Assembly: GCF_030272615.1 (NCBI RefSeq)
Contig: NC_081409.1
Span: 469,956,573-470,020,572 of the forward strand
Source: Cryptomeria japonica
Taxonomy: Eukaryota > Streptophyta > Pinopsida > Cupressales > Cupressaceae
Length of the DNA: 64,000 bases
Direction: 5' to 3'
The notes beneath the pieces were generated by a model that ran no database searches, was not told the DNA's origin, and was given only the letters and a program-made list of their open reading frames with translations. The position numbers and the translations under genes were made by a program. Positions 23,132 through 35,823 of this stretch are shown here, in pieces (position 1 is the stretch's first letter; each line of letters begins with the position of its first letter).

Positions 23132-25213
23132 AAAAGACTACATCTTTCAGCCCTGCAGATTAACTTTTTCTTATTTTTTAGATTTATTTTTTGTATTTTT
23201 GTCCATACAATTATTGTGAAATCTCGTACAAGTTTTCCCACAGGCTTGCACGATAAATTGTAGATATCGTATGGTGACGTACAAATTATCATATGGCCCG
23301 GTGAGAATTATCGTACGGTATTCTGTATTTCTGTGCTAAACACAGACTGCATTCCTTAGGTTATTTATTGAATTTTGATCATACTAACACTGACCCTGGC
23401 TTATTGTCTATTTGCCTAAGAAATTTTGACAGCCTAATCAATTTTTGCAGAATGCTTGCTAAAGAATATGCTTGTCAAACAAAGACAATATGACTACTGA
23501 TTCATTGTCTTTGCAAGTTTCCTAAGGAGATTCAAGTAAACATTGTTTATTCTTTAAATTCATTTTTAGGCACCTAAATTGCTATCTGGTTAATGAACAA
23601 ATCTATCTTTTGTGTTTTAAGAAAATTCTAAGAGGTAGGAGAGTATGCTCTTGTGTGCACAGACAATCAGAAATCCAGACCCTTGAGGCTTTTTCTAGAT
23701 TTGAGATTTGTGTACCTTTAGCGGGCTTGTCATAGTGGGAAAAAGTAATCACCCTATGAGAATGACTCAAGTGAGTATAGTCGGACATGGGCATTCCAAC
23801 TCACTATAATAAATAGGCCTCTAGTGATTAAAGTCTAAAAGGATGGGATTATTTAATTTTTCTCTTTGAGATCTCATATATCGAGCATTTTGTAGGGCCT
23901 CGTGGTCTCAATCACGTTTACATGACTACAGCTTGTTTCGGTACCTTGTTGGGTTATAGGCCTCAATCATGCTTGCGTGACTTCAAGGGGTAGTTTCGAA
24001 TGGAATTCTTGACTAAGAGCTATAAGATAGAGGCTACCTGATTCACCTCCGAAAGGGGGGATAATCTTTGTGCAAGAGAGATAGTAACTCTCCCAAGATA
24101 CTTGCCATTTCATGCCCCCATTAGCATTTGGAGTTGGCTAATATGACATTTAGAATCCATTGCATGAGACTCAATGGCCATATTCTGATTATCTATTGGG
24201 TGTGCACCTGAGTCTACAAGCAAAGGTTTTCTTCTCTCACCAACTTTCATAGGGTTAGAGTGTTGTGATTGAAGTGAATATACATATTGTGTGTTTACTA
24301 TGTTTTCATCCCTAAAACTAAAACTGGAATACCAAAACTGGAGAAAATAATAAACAACTCAGTGATCAAACTCTATATGTATCAAAAACTAGTCTACCTC
24401 AGTCATCAAAAAACTCAGTACATCTCAAAATTGGTTGTCATCAGTCATTGAAAACTCTATCTATCAGAATCTCATCTCTATCTAGTAAACTATTGTACGA
24501 GTCTTTTGAAATATCATCCTACTGTATATATCTTGTCGTATGAAACTTCATTATCCTCACAGTTTGTCATCTGATCCCTTATCAATTATCGTATGAGTTT
24601 TGATAAATTGTCATCCTGGTCAAGGAATTGTCGTCTACGCCTTCGTCTTGTGTCGTATGAAAAAACATCATATTCATCAGTTTATCATCTGAAGTCTACC
24701 CACTTGTCGACCTAGGTAGCAACTCATATGAAATATTGTTTTCATCATCCTGAAATCATTATATTGTCATCTGGTTCTGTAAACCCTATCGTATGAATTC
24801 CTGATTTTGTTAGTCCAGAATAGTCAAACTTGCCTAAAATAGTCTATAGCGAGCATAAAACTAGTTATCATCATCCTGAGCATAAACAAATCTAAATAGT
24901 GGACCTCTGCCATTGTGTTGCACAATTTTGTCGATCATCTTTTAGCTAGTTCAATAAATTACTTATCAAACTTAAGTCACTTAAACCACGTCTTACACAA
25001 GATAGATCATTCCTGAAACCAAACCAAATCTTAGTCACTTCTCTCAAATCAAACTAGGTAACTTAGATCACATCTTACATAGGATAGATCTTTCCTGAAA
25101 CTAGACTAAATCTTAGTTGCTTCTCTCAAACAATATGTTAAACGAACAACTAGCTCCAAATTTGATCTTGACTTTTGCATCACAAATAGCTCTAGGTCAC
25201 ATAAGTCATAAAA
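23132..25213 (+). other. Untranslated leader of Gypsy-3
   Basis: About 2.1 kb between primer site and gag, with no open frame of note. The word CGTATGA, or one-base variants, recurs many times, mostly in 24490-24800 and also near 23265-23310, together with TCATCTG words. Such long leaders are usual in Tat-type elements. Confidence 0.6.
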
Positions 25214-27233
25214 ATGCCTACTCAAACTAGAAGTGCTCGTAATAAATCCAAAAGAGGTAAAGGACCATCCTTTTCATATCAAGATAATCCATTTTACATA
25301 GAGGACCTTGTTAGTAATAAACCTTCATCATCAATTATACAAGTTTTTGATCAACCCTTGTCTCCCACCATATCTGGAGTAAGGCGAGAAAGATGAGCTG
25401 CTAAACATGATGCTTATAATAATCTCAGTATCCATACCACTGACAATGATTCCTCATTAGGCAATTCTGAAGCCTTTAAACCTATGGAAACTGTTATAAA
25501 TAAATGTATATACGATAAACATTTCCAAAATATGATGAAGATTATCATGTCTAGAGATAAAGAAGACTATTTTCTAGAGTTAGCAAAACAAGGCGCTAAA
25601 CTTCCTACTAATTCTAACATTGAGACCCTCATCACTAAAGAGGAAGAGACACCCTTAGAAATGGTAAATAAACAATTACAAGCAGTATAGACTAAGATCA
25701 CAAAACTGAAAAACAAGGATAAATCATCAAAACAATATTCTCTGGACACGATATGCCCATTTCCATCTGACAAAGACCTTTACATGCCTCCATTTCCTTC
25801 ATGAGTGGAGATTAAAAAATTTGACAAATATGATGGCAACTCATATCCTCAAGACCATGTCAGAGAATTGTGTGCTTTATGTATAGAATTCATGCATGAA
25901 CAAACATATCTCATGCACCTTTTCTTGAGAAGTTTAAGAGGGAAAGCTATGAAATGGTTCTCAAGCCTACCTATGGGAATCCAAACTTTTGAAGAATTAA
26001 TGCAATTATTTCTACAACAATACTCCTATAACATTCGTCATCCAGTCACTATGATTGAGCTTTGTAATATGAAACCAAAAAATAGGAGAACTCTTTCTCA
26101 CTTTCCTTCAACGTTGGAGAAAGATGTTCTCTAGATATTCACGGCCTATTCCAAATTTTGAGAAGATGGATATCTTTGTCGACAACTTGATCCCTAAATT
26201 GAAATACTATATCCAAATGCAAGTGTACCCTTCATTCAACAAAATGGTAGACAACTCCCTTAGAATGGAAGATGTGCTTATAAAGAAAGGAGATATCTCA
26301 CTTTGGAAAGAAACACAACAAAGTTCTAGTTTCAAAGAAAAGAACAAATATTGGAAATACGACAAAGACAACAACAAAAACATTGTTAATGATGGAGTAG
26401 TAGACACTGTTAAAGAAAAATCAAAATCCACAATATTTAACTTGGCTAGTGGTACATAAGCACTCAAAGTAGCTAAAACTGTAGCAGAAAATTCTCTGAA
26501 GAAATTAAAAGAGTGGTTTAAAGAGAAACCTTGGCTTTCAAAACCTAAACATGACTTCACTCCTCTAGAAGAATCATAGGAATTTGCTTTTAAAAATTTA
26601 TTGGCAAATAATCTAATAACATTACCAAATAATTCTAAGTCATATGATCTGAAGTCAAACCAAAATGGTGGAGAGAAAATGAATATCATGAATACCATCA
26701 AAACAAAGGTCATAACACAAACAATTGCATGAAGCTCAAATATGAGATTCAAGATCTCATCGATGCTAGCAAAATGTTGTTGGAAATCACATGACTAATG
26801 CTGATCACAAAGATTTTAAAGATCCCTTGCCTGTTTGCGAACAAGGTGAATCCTCAAAACCAAAAGGAGGTGTAAAATCAATTACACCTATATCAACAAT
26901 GACAATGTGATCAACATGATTGAATCTTCCCAACCTGAATATTGCAATGTGATCATAATCAAAGATAAACAAAATGAAGCACAAATTGCAAATGTTGTAA
27001 CTCATGCTCAAAGGAAGGTTACTCTCCAAGGAGCTATTTCCTCAACTCCTGCTCAAACAACATCAAACCTACCAACTCCTTCAAATAGACAAACATATAC
27101 AATCATGGCTAAATCTAAATAATTGGCTTCATCACCCTCTCCTGGTTATAGCATTGTTGAACAATTGAAAAGAACGAATGCTCAAATCTCCATCTTTGAA
27201 TTGCTTAAAATCTCTTCTGCTCATAAAGAGATT
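25214..27233 (+). pseudogene. Gypsy-3 gag (broken, interrupted by E4)
   Basis: The frame starts at ATG 25214 (MPTQTRSARNK). The retrotransposon Gag core lies at about 25805-26450, with KFDKYDGNSYPQDHVRELC, KAMKWFSSLP and FEELMQLFLQQYSYN, closely matching the Gypsy-5 Gag. A variant zinc knuckle of the HQNKGHNTNNC type follows near 26685-26730; its first Cys is not seen. Stops occur at 25394, 25688, 25802 and later, and a frameshift lies near 26105. At 27233 the frame is cut inside HKEI by the E4 insertion and resumes at 50742. Gag forms the particle and binds genomic RNA. Confidence 0.88.
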
Positions 27234-27349
27234 TGTTATGCCCTGCATATCTAGTCCCATTATTTTTATTTTTTATGAAAATACGGATCCCCTCTTTTGT
27301 CTTTTTTTTTCTATTAGTTTTTCCTTTTCTTTTATTCTTTTGTTTTGTT

Positions 27350-27725
27350 CACCTCGAAACCCGAGTTCCCGAGCTCCTGAGGTGGGTTGTTTACTTGTTT
27401 CTATTTCTTAGTTCGAGAATCCGGGTCACCACATTCTCGAGTTCATTTTTGTCTCATTTGTTTGTTTATGTAGCCCTAGAAGTTCGGGTTTCTAAAGTTT
27501 TGGGTCATGTTTTTGTTTTCTTATTCGGGAGTTCGGGTTCCCAAACTCCCGAGCTCACTTTGTATCGTATCATAGCATCACTTCAAAACTTCGGGTTCCT
27601 AGAGTCCCAAAGTGTTTGTTCATCTTTTGGTTTTCACCTCGGAAGTTCGGATTCCCAAACTCCCAAGCTGTTTTTCTGTCTGTTTTTCAGAAACTCGGGT
27701 CCCCAAGGTTCTGAGCTTGTCGCTT
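27350..27725. repeat. Diverged TTCGGGTTCCC-type repeats in E4
   Basis: Seven imperfect copies of a dyad-like word (for example GAGTTCGGGTTCCCAAACTC at about 27530) are spaced 49-67 bp apart. Related CCCGAGG and CGGACTTC words reappear at about 28390-28700. The surrounding DNA is T-rich and these islands are G/C-rich. Confidence 0.65.
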
Positions 27726-29450
27726 GTGCATCTTCGTTTTCGTGTATGCATCCTCTTGTTGGTCGTTGTTGTTGTCGTTGTCATGTTTTCATCTTTTTGT
27801 TCGTCGTGGTTGTCATTGTCCTTGTCGTCGTCTTCTGGTTATCTCCATCTTCTATAGGTTGTAGGCTTGGCATAAGCGTAAAAGATCTGCAAAATCAAAA
27901 AAAATCAAAAAACACAGAATCCCTAAAAAAATTGAAAACTCTTTGAAAAATTACAAAAAATCAAATATTTGTAAAAATACAAAAAAAATAAAAAAGTAAA
28001 TAATCATAAAAAGTAAATAATTTGAAAATAAGATTTAAAGTTTATTGAAATTAAAATTAAACATTAAAATTAATTAAAATTTATTGTTAATTATGTTTAT
28101 ACATAAACAAATCAATTCAAATTTTTAATTATTTAAATTTGGATTAATTTAAGATCAAACATGTTTAATTATTAATATAAAATTTTATTCCAATTTTAAT
28201 ATTTAAAGTTAACTTTAGCAAATTTTAATAATCTTGCAATAAAGCCCAAAAAGGAAAAACTAACTTTAAATTACACTATTTTAAAATTTGAATTCATTTG
28301 AATTTTGAGTTTTGTCAAAATTAAATTTATTTAAGTTTTAAAGTTTTGTAAATTTAATTAATATTAAGCTTAAGAAGTAAAATACTTCGTAATCTCGGAC
28401 TTCTAGAGTCTGAAAATTCTAAGTGTAACAAAACTAGAAGTGGTTGCAAAATAATGAAGGCCTCTCGAGAACTCTGGACCCCGAGGCATTGGAAGACTGA
28501 AAAATTAAGACCCGAAATCTTGCACTCCCATGATCCCGAGGTGCCTAAAAATTTTATAGCTTAAGACCCTGGACTCTTAGAGTGTAGGAGACAGTGAATC
28601 CCAAACCCATGATCCCAAAAGTCCGCAACCTGGGGCATGCCAATGATCAATTCAATTTGCAGCAAAGGAAATGATGGACTTCGGAACTCCGGACCTCCAG
28701 CCCCAGTACTTTTGTGTGAAAGAAAGGCATTGAGAAATCATGAAATTCCCATTAGTGAATACATCACAGGAGCGAAGGCAAAGTTTATATTCATCTCATG
28801 ATTTTAATGTCCCACGTATTTCCTTTAAATGTCTTCTTTAAAGCTTTACCATGTGATACTTTATTTTGAAAAAGGCATTTTAAGTTGGGGATGCATTCAC
28901 ATTCTTTTAATAAGAATGATTTTATTTAGTGATCTAATTAATTTATAACTTGGTTTGAAACTAATTATTCCCTTTTGTTTTCCAGGACAATTTACATGTG
29001 GTGGGCTAGTATTATATGTGGTGGGCCATTAAATAATACTAGTGGGCCATGGAATCCAATTAAATATATATGAAAGGGGAGTATTATGAGATTTTGATTT
29101 ATTTTGAAATTTGATAGTATTGAGTTGTTTTATTTTACTTAAATTCACAAAGAAATTAATATGTTTTTGATAATAACAGCAGCCAAAAACGAGGGGGCTA
29201 ACCCATAGTACAATTAGAAAAATAATGGAAGGACCATTGTCCATAAACAATCAGCACATAAGCAACCTTTAACCTCTATCAAAAACAAAAACCATCATAT
29301 GAGAGTTTAACAACAATAAAATATTACCAGTCAGCGTATACTTCCAGTGCCACGTAGGGCTAAGAGCATTAAAATAAAAACATAGGCCAAAACTAGACCT
29401 ATCAAGCTTACTATACTGCATAAACAAAAAATTCCTCCACATACAGATAG

Positions 29451-30530
29451 TTAATTTTTTTTCCCATGGCTCTTCTTAGGGAGCAGCTTCTTCGCCCATT
29501 CCTTAGTGAGGAACTTGAACAGGCCTTTAAAGTCCTCATCCTCCTTGGCTTTTCCTTTGTCGACACTATCCTGCAAAAGGCACAGAGTAGTGGCTGAGCA
29601 TCTCATGAGATTCAGAGCGAATTTAGACACATCATGCATCTTGGACTCTGTCACCTCCAGTCTGCTGGTAATCACCTGCATGTTGTCAGAGAGGGCTTCC
29701 ATCTTTTTCCCAAGCTCCGCTAGGTTGGGATCTTCTTACTTCACACTATTGGCTTCTTCAACAACCATCATTTTCTCAATCCTAAAGGTCAGGGACGGGT
29801 AATTGGTAGGCTCCGGGCTCAAAGAGGTGGTCGGACTATCGGAAACATGGGTTGAGCTCATAGAAAGGGGGGAATGTTTGAGCTAGGCCTGGGGAGTTTT
29901 ATCAGTCGGAATGGAGTTTCTCATGTCGTGCAAGGAGGAGGGGTCTCTTAGGGATTTATCAGAGGGTTTAGACACCAATCTGGTAGAGCGACGGGGTGTA
30001 TTGGCATCTTCAGTAAAGTCCAGGTCCGAATAAATTTCTTGGATTTTAACTTTTTTAGGGGTTTTGACCTCCTCCAGGGAGTGGTTCTTGGTTTTCTTAC
30101 TAGAGGAGCCAAGTTCTGTGCCATGGGGGCTTGAGTCATTGATGGCCAGAGGTTGGGTTGAGGGGCCAACATTCTGCACAGAAATGGAACGGGGTAGGCA
30201 GAGGGTGAGGTGGAAGTTGAACAAGCAGAGCATAAGGCCCTGGTGCAGGATAGGAAAGTCTTTTCCTTTCTTTTTGGCTTCAGCTATATCTTTAACATTA
30301 GCATCCATTGAGTGCAACAAAAAGAACGGAATGAAAACGAGGTCTTTGTTCATCAAATGGTTTAGGAAGGGGAGGTGGTAATAGTAAAAAATGCCATACC
30401 TGCCTTCGAGTGTGAAGTACTCCATCACAATGTAGTAGACTTCGTCCCAAGGGTGTGGGAGTTCCTCTCTGTTAAAGCCTCCGGCCCTCTTGATAGGATT
30501 CTCACCGTGGCAGAAAAACTGGTTAAGGAT
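29451..30530 (-). pseudogene. Uncharacterised plant-type gene relic inside E4
   Basis: One minus-strand frame runs from about 30530 to the stop at 29451 with only two internal stops (TAG at 29880-29882, TAA about 45 codons later). The N-terminal part (LEGRYGIFYYYHLPFLNHL, then FPILHQGLMLCLFNFHL) looks like a folded helical domain. The middle is Ser/Lys-rich with a basic KKVKIQEIY patch and RRSTRLVSK. The C-terminal part is a probable coiled coil (MEALSDNMQVITSRLEVTE) ending in a Lys-rich tail. I do not recognise the family. Helical head, charged linker and coiled-coil tail recall genes carried by plant retrotransposons, but that is only a resemblance. The true start may lie upstream of 30530. 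Confidence 0.5.
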
Positions 30531-31499
30531 GGAAATTAATATGTTGTTTTTATTTAAAATTGTGAATTTAGAGAAATAAAATAATATTTTCTCATTAAAA
30601 TAAATTGGTACATTTTAGGAAATAGATTAATTATTTTATTGTTTTGATGTGCAGGTCCTAAATGATTTAGATTTGTAAATCATGGAGATAAATTTCAAAT
30701 GAAGCGGAGATAAGTTGGAACAAATGTTGAATTGGAGTTTATTTGAAGGACAAACATATAGTTAGGAAAAGAAAAATGCATGTTGGATCAATGCCAGCAT
30801 CACAACCACTCTAGCTTCAACTGATAATGGATGTCACACTTGCTTTTTGAGAAAATTTTGAATGATTACGAAGAGTTGGCTCATGTAGCATGGTCTTCGT
30901 AATGCTCACCCAGTCCCAGTTTCATAATAGTTAACTGGAGTCCAAGGAAGAGACTTGCAAGTCAACTGTGACTCCTTACTTTTTATTTCTTAATTTAGGT
31001 TAGGTTTATTTCCTAGAAAGTAGGACAAGAAACTCTATAAATTGGAGATTTTGATTCATTGTTAAGGGTCCGTGAATTGATGATTTGAGGTCCAATTAGA
31101 GATTCCATTTAGAGGGTCCACAAATTGATGCTTTGAGGCCCACTTAGAGATTTTAGATTATTGTTATAAATTTGAGTAGTTTTGTGATACATTCTTTGGA
31201 GTTAATACAAGAAGCAGCTTATAGATTGTCTGATCTATGCGTATGTGCTATGAATTTATTCTTTGCAATTTGGTAATGTCTATTGTTTGAAACCAACAAC
31301 TTATTTTGGTCTTATGTTTTATTGCTTTATGAATCATATCGTGCACATAAGTGGTGAATGAGAATTAATGTGATAGAATGATATTGTGGTGGTACATTCT
31401 TTCCATAAATTTGTGAGGTTGCATGACTTTGCATGTTCAGTGGAGGTCCGTAATTGAATGTTGATTTGAATAATATTTGATGATTTTTGGATTGCAGGG

Positions 31500-32979
31500 T
31501 GTAGATGTATAAAAATGACCATATTCCTAAATGAATATTTAATGTTCATTGCATTCTCATTCCTCTATTTAGTTAAATCTAATTTAATTAAATCACCCAC
31601 ATTCTTCTATTTAATTTAATAAATTATTCAATTTATTTATTTAAATTCTCTTAAGTCCTTTATGTCATTTAATTGAATAAATCATTTTATTTAATTAAAT
31701 CCCTTCTCTCTACTTTTTAATTAAATTTACATTTAATTAAATAGTTCACCCCAATTAAATAAATCTAATTTATTTAAATTCACAACTTGCAACCAAATTC
31801 AAATAAAGCAATTTATTTTAATTAAATCCTATTATCCCCCATCCACTTGCATTTTCCTACATCTCCCACTTGCATCCTAACCCTCTTCCTAAATTCTTCT
31901 AGAATCCATCTAATCCTATTCAATTAACCCAAACCCATCAATTATCCCCTTTCCCTAAATTTGAGGAGGTCACTTCTCAAATTTGGAGTAAAGTCTTCAA
32001 AAGGCATTAAAGCCTTTATGCCTTCAACAAGCTAACTTGTTGAACACCCCCAAATTTGGAAGGACTCTTACAAATTTGTCCCCAAAGTCTTCAAACCATT
32101 AATGGTTAACTAACCCTTAGTGGCATGGTTAGAGACTTTTTGCCTAACTTAACCCTCATCTAACCCAGGGGTCTCATCAAGCATTCATTGCTTTGACCAT
32201 GGTTATCCTTTTAACTTTTGCACAAGAGTTTACCCCTTGGGTAAAAGATTTATCCAATGGATAACCTTAACCTAACCTTAACCCTTACCTTCTAAGGTAA
32301 CCATGAGGTCTTATCAAGCATTTAATACTTCTTACCTCTCCTCTCAAGCAGTCTTATGTTGACAATTGTTACCATTTCATTGGTGAAAATTGTAAACATG
32401 GATTGATGAATTTCAATCTTGACCCTTGATTAACTCCTCCAATATTGACCATCCATTGCCCTATTTTCACTATAAATAGAGCTCTCATTCCTCCATTTTA
32501 GGGATCAAAAGCTCTTAGTATCACAATTATACTCAATTTTAGCATGCATCTAACCTCTCTTTGTAAAAGGAATTAATCTAATAAGCATTTTAGAGCATTT
32601 CTATTATCATTAGCTTAAACCATTAACTAGTATATCATGTTAGAATAGTATTGCTACTAAACTTGTCATCTTATAATCTAGTTTAAACTCATTTGTAGAA
32701 TCATGCATAAATAGGATGCATTTCACGCTAATATCAATCTAAAGCATCCCTCATTCTTGCATTCGTCATCCCTAAGTGACTTTTCTCAGTGATTTGAGAG
32801 CAAAGGCATTGGCATGAGGGACCTTGTGAGATAAAGAACCATGGAACCTACCTTGGGAAGTTGAGTCATTCTTCATGACTCCATAACTTGCACCAAGAAG
32901 TCCTGTGGGTGTGTAGAGAAGCCCCTTGAACATCATTTTTCACATTTTGAGTTTCATAGCCCCGCTTTTCCCACACACA
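31500..32979 (+). mobile_element. 5' LTR of Gypsy-5
   Basis: TGTAGATG to CACACACA, followed after four bases by the primer site. The promoter box TATAAATAG lies at 32471. It matches the 3' LTR along its whole length. Confidence 0.93.
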
Positions 32980-32983
32980 TTTC

Positions 32984-33001
32984 TAGCACCCACCGTTGGG
33001 C
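32984..33001 (+). promoter_or_regulatory. Primer-binding site of Gypsy-5
   Basis: TAGCACCCACCGTTGGGC is a changed form of the Gypsy-3 site. The leading TGG has become TAG, again a G-to-A change. Confidence 0.7.
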
Positions 33002-35823
33002 TCAACCCCATTAATCAAATTAGTTTTTGAATTTAACCACTTTTGTAGGTACACAGGAAACAAGAATCGATGGGTGGGGAACATCCCTTAGTGCATCTGG
33101 TTAACATTCCAGCACATCCGGCTCACTATTTGGTGCATGGGACTCATTTCCTAGCACTTGTAGACCATCACTTAGTGCATAGAATTTTTAACATTTTTCC
33201 TGTAGCTCTCAGCGAGGGAACTTAACAAAGAAGTGCATTCAGAAAAAATTTCAGTGCATCGGGTCTATCTGATAGCGCATCCCAGTTATCTTGTAGCGCA
33301 TAGAGTCTTTTCTGTAGTGCATCACATACAGAAAGCAAAAATTAAATTGTAACCAAACTTAAATTTAGACTTGTAGAAGTCCACAAAATCCAGGATTTTT
33401 TTCTAACTATTTTGATTGGTATTTTGCAGGATTTTTGACAGTTTGTTGCAGATAGAGCTTAGTTTTATTTTTAGAATTACAAATAGTTTAAATTTTTACT
33501 AACTTAGTTAAGTTAGTTAAAATTTAGAGTCTTTTTAATTCTTGTTGGATAAAATTGAACTCACCTTATTTTGGGCAAATAAAAAGAACCACAAAAACAA
33601 TCTCTTTTGCCTTTTCTAGGAGAAATTTTTTCACTTTATGCTCTAAAAAGAACATGGCCATCTTTCCATTGTTGCAAACAAAGGGATTTAAAAAGAACTT
33701 CACCATCCTTTGGTGCATAAAAGGATCCACTTTAATTTTTTGCAAAGTAAAAGAATCACACATGTACAAGTTCATTCACAATTAAAGAGGGAAGATCTTC
33801 CCCTTTTGATCGATTTCTTTTGTTGACCAAAATTTGAAGTTGCTTTGTTGACCAGGCTATTTTCCTAGATCAGAAAATCATTGCTTTGAAGGGATAAAAT
33901 AAACACCATGTCTTTGTGGAGCAACATCTCCATATAGATTTTAACAAATCATTGCAATGAAAAGTTAAAAAGAACACTTGTTTGCTTTGCTACGAAAGTG
34001 GAAGGAATATGCTCTCCCCTTAACTGGGTGATCAAAAAACCAAACCACTCTTACGCTTTCAGTGTTTATTGCATTAAATCCTTTAGCAGACCTACCTTCC
34101 CAAGGGATTGAAAAACTCTTAAAGTCATTCTTTGGCTGGTGTGAAGGGAATGACCTAAGTGGGAAATGACTTTGACACCAAGTGTTCCAACCCACTATAA
34201 TCAAAAGTGGAAAGTGACAAAAGTCCTTTTCAACGGCTGTGCGCAACGATTAGCCTTCCCCCAGTATCCTTGAGATACATAAAGCCTTTGTTCTAAAGGT
34301 TGGGAAGCCTCTTGAGGGAGTTTATCATTGACGGCCGAACAGGAAGCCTGATTAAAAACTTTAGTATAGAAACTTTGAGCCGAGTCAGTATCCAGACATT
34401 TGTAATATCATAGTGCAAGGGTGGGGAAGAATCCACCCCCAAGGTTGCTCACCATATATCTCCCAAGATAACTATTCAATTGTGAAGCAATTCACTTTGG
34501 GTTAATTTCTGGCAAAAGACAAAAAAATGGGCGCCCCCTAGGGGGTGACAAGGTTGTTTGAGCTAATGGAGTATCGAGACTAGTGGGCTATAATATTACT
34601 TATGACCCTTGAATAAAGAGTCTGACTGAATTGTATGTTGTTGTATCTAAACCTATTAAAACATTGGGGATTTGAACACATCCTCATAGAACATACACTC
34701 TTTGTTTAGATTAAGCAAAATGGTTGTCTCTTTTGTGTTGTGCTTTCATTTATTACTTCAGAAAATCATCCATCATCATTGAAAATAAAATCCAAAAATT
34801 GCAGAAAAACAACCAAGTCAAACTATTAGGGCAGTTTAGCACGTAAGAGCAACATCTTAGCATGTGGAAACCATCCTTTAGCACACTTGACCTTCACCTT
34901 AGCGCATTAAGTTTGAACTTTAGTGCTTCATCAAAATCCAAAACTAGCAGTTTAAAAGTAGTGCTTTTTGAAAACATTCTAGTGCGTTGAAGCAATAGCT
35001 TAGCGTATGGGGATCAAAAATTAGCACGTAGAGACCAACAGTTAGTGCATTAACAACCCATATTAGCACATAAATTTTTAAACCAAGACAAATCCAAGGC
35101 AAACCAGTTAGCGTGTCACAAAGGGCATCTTAGTGTGTGGAGTCTATTCTCTAGTGTGTTGAGGACTTTCTATAGCACATTGCATCTCTGTCTTAGCGCA
35201 TGGAAAAAACAAAGAAAACAGGGGGCAAAACAGAGCCTATTTTTGAAAAATCTGAAAACAATTTAGGAAGCTTTCCTTCCTCATCCTGAACTTCATCAAA
35301 CAGAAAAGCAAAATAGAGTATCAAAACCTATTCTCAAAGCAATTTTTTCATAAAACAAAGTTGTCAAAATCTGAAAACTAGTCGCAAGATAAAACACATC
35401 TCTCCTATCAAAATTAGGAAACCTCATCACAAGTATCAACAGGTCCTTCAATAAAAAGGATTTCTATCCAAAACACACTTGTTTTTAACACTCCAAGTTG
35501 TCAAATCAAGTTTCCATATTGGGAAAGCTCGTATTCCATATCATTTGACATGCTTTGTCGTGAGGGGGCATCTAAAACTTCATTTGATAAAGTAAAACTT
35601 GAGTTTCCAAAACAAGCTATACTAAATCCAAAACAAATCAAAGGAAACTATAGATCACTTGTGCATGACTAATCCTCATATTCTGGGAAGAAAGAGTATT
35701 TATCATAACACTAAGTTGAGGAAACACCAACCCAATTCTCTAAAACTTGCCCAATGGAATAAATTTTTATACATCAATTGCCAACTCTTCAAATCTCATT
35801 GAACATTCCTTCATCATATCCGC
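33002..35823 (+). other. Untranslated leader of Gypsy-5 with TAGCGCAT words
   Basis: This stretch has no significant open frame. Two clusters (33085-33330 and 34830-35210) contain many copies of TAGCGCAT and one- or two-base variants (TAGTGCAT, TAGCACAT, TAGCGTGT) every 20-45 bp. The same word, on the opposite strand, is dense at 47905-48360. Confidence 0.7.

Larger units (their letters stand above)
27234..31499 (+). mobile_element. E4, left part: probable 4.6-kb solo LTR
   Basis: E4 begins TGTTATGCCC at 27234. Its right end, GTCAACA, is at 50741 once Gypsy-5 is set aside. The flanking 5-mers AGATT (27229-27233 and 50742-50746) are identical, and the interrupted Gypsy-3 frame joins correctly across them. 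Without Gypsy-5 it is about 4.6 kb. I see no internal LTR pair, primer site or pol, so a very long solo LTR fits best. A TATAAATTGG box at 31036 would make about 3.8 kb of U3 and roughly 0.8 kb of R-U5, if the plus orientation is right. U3 contains G/C-rich repeated words (27350-27720) and a minus-strand gene relic. A different element class cannot be excluded. Confidence 0.65.

Noticed and set aside
26207-26752. 181-codon minus-strand frame
   Set aside because: It lies opposite Gypsy-3 gag, which has clear Gag motifs on the plus strand; this is a shadow frame.
27233-27946. A 237-codon frame rich in Phe, Leu, Val and Ser
   Set aside because: It starts at the E4 junction in T-rich DNA with G/C-rich repeats; the apparent membrane protein reflects base composition. 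No domain, and the other frames are also open.
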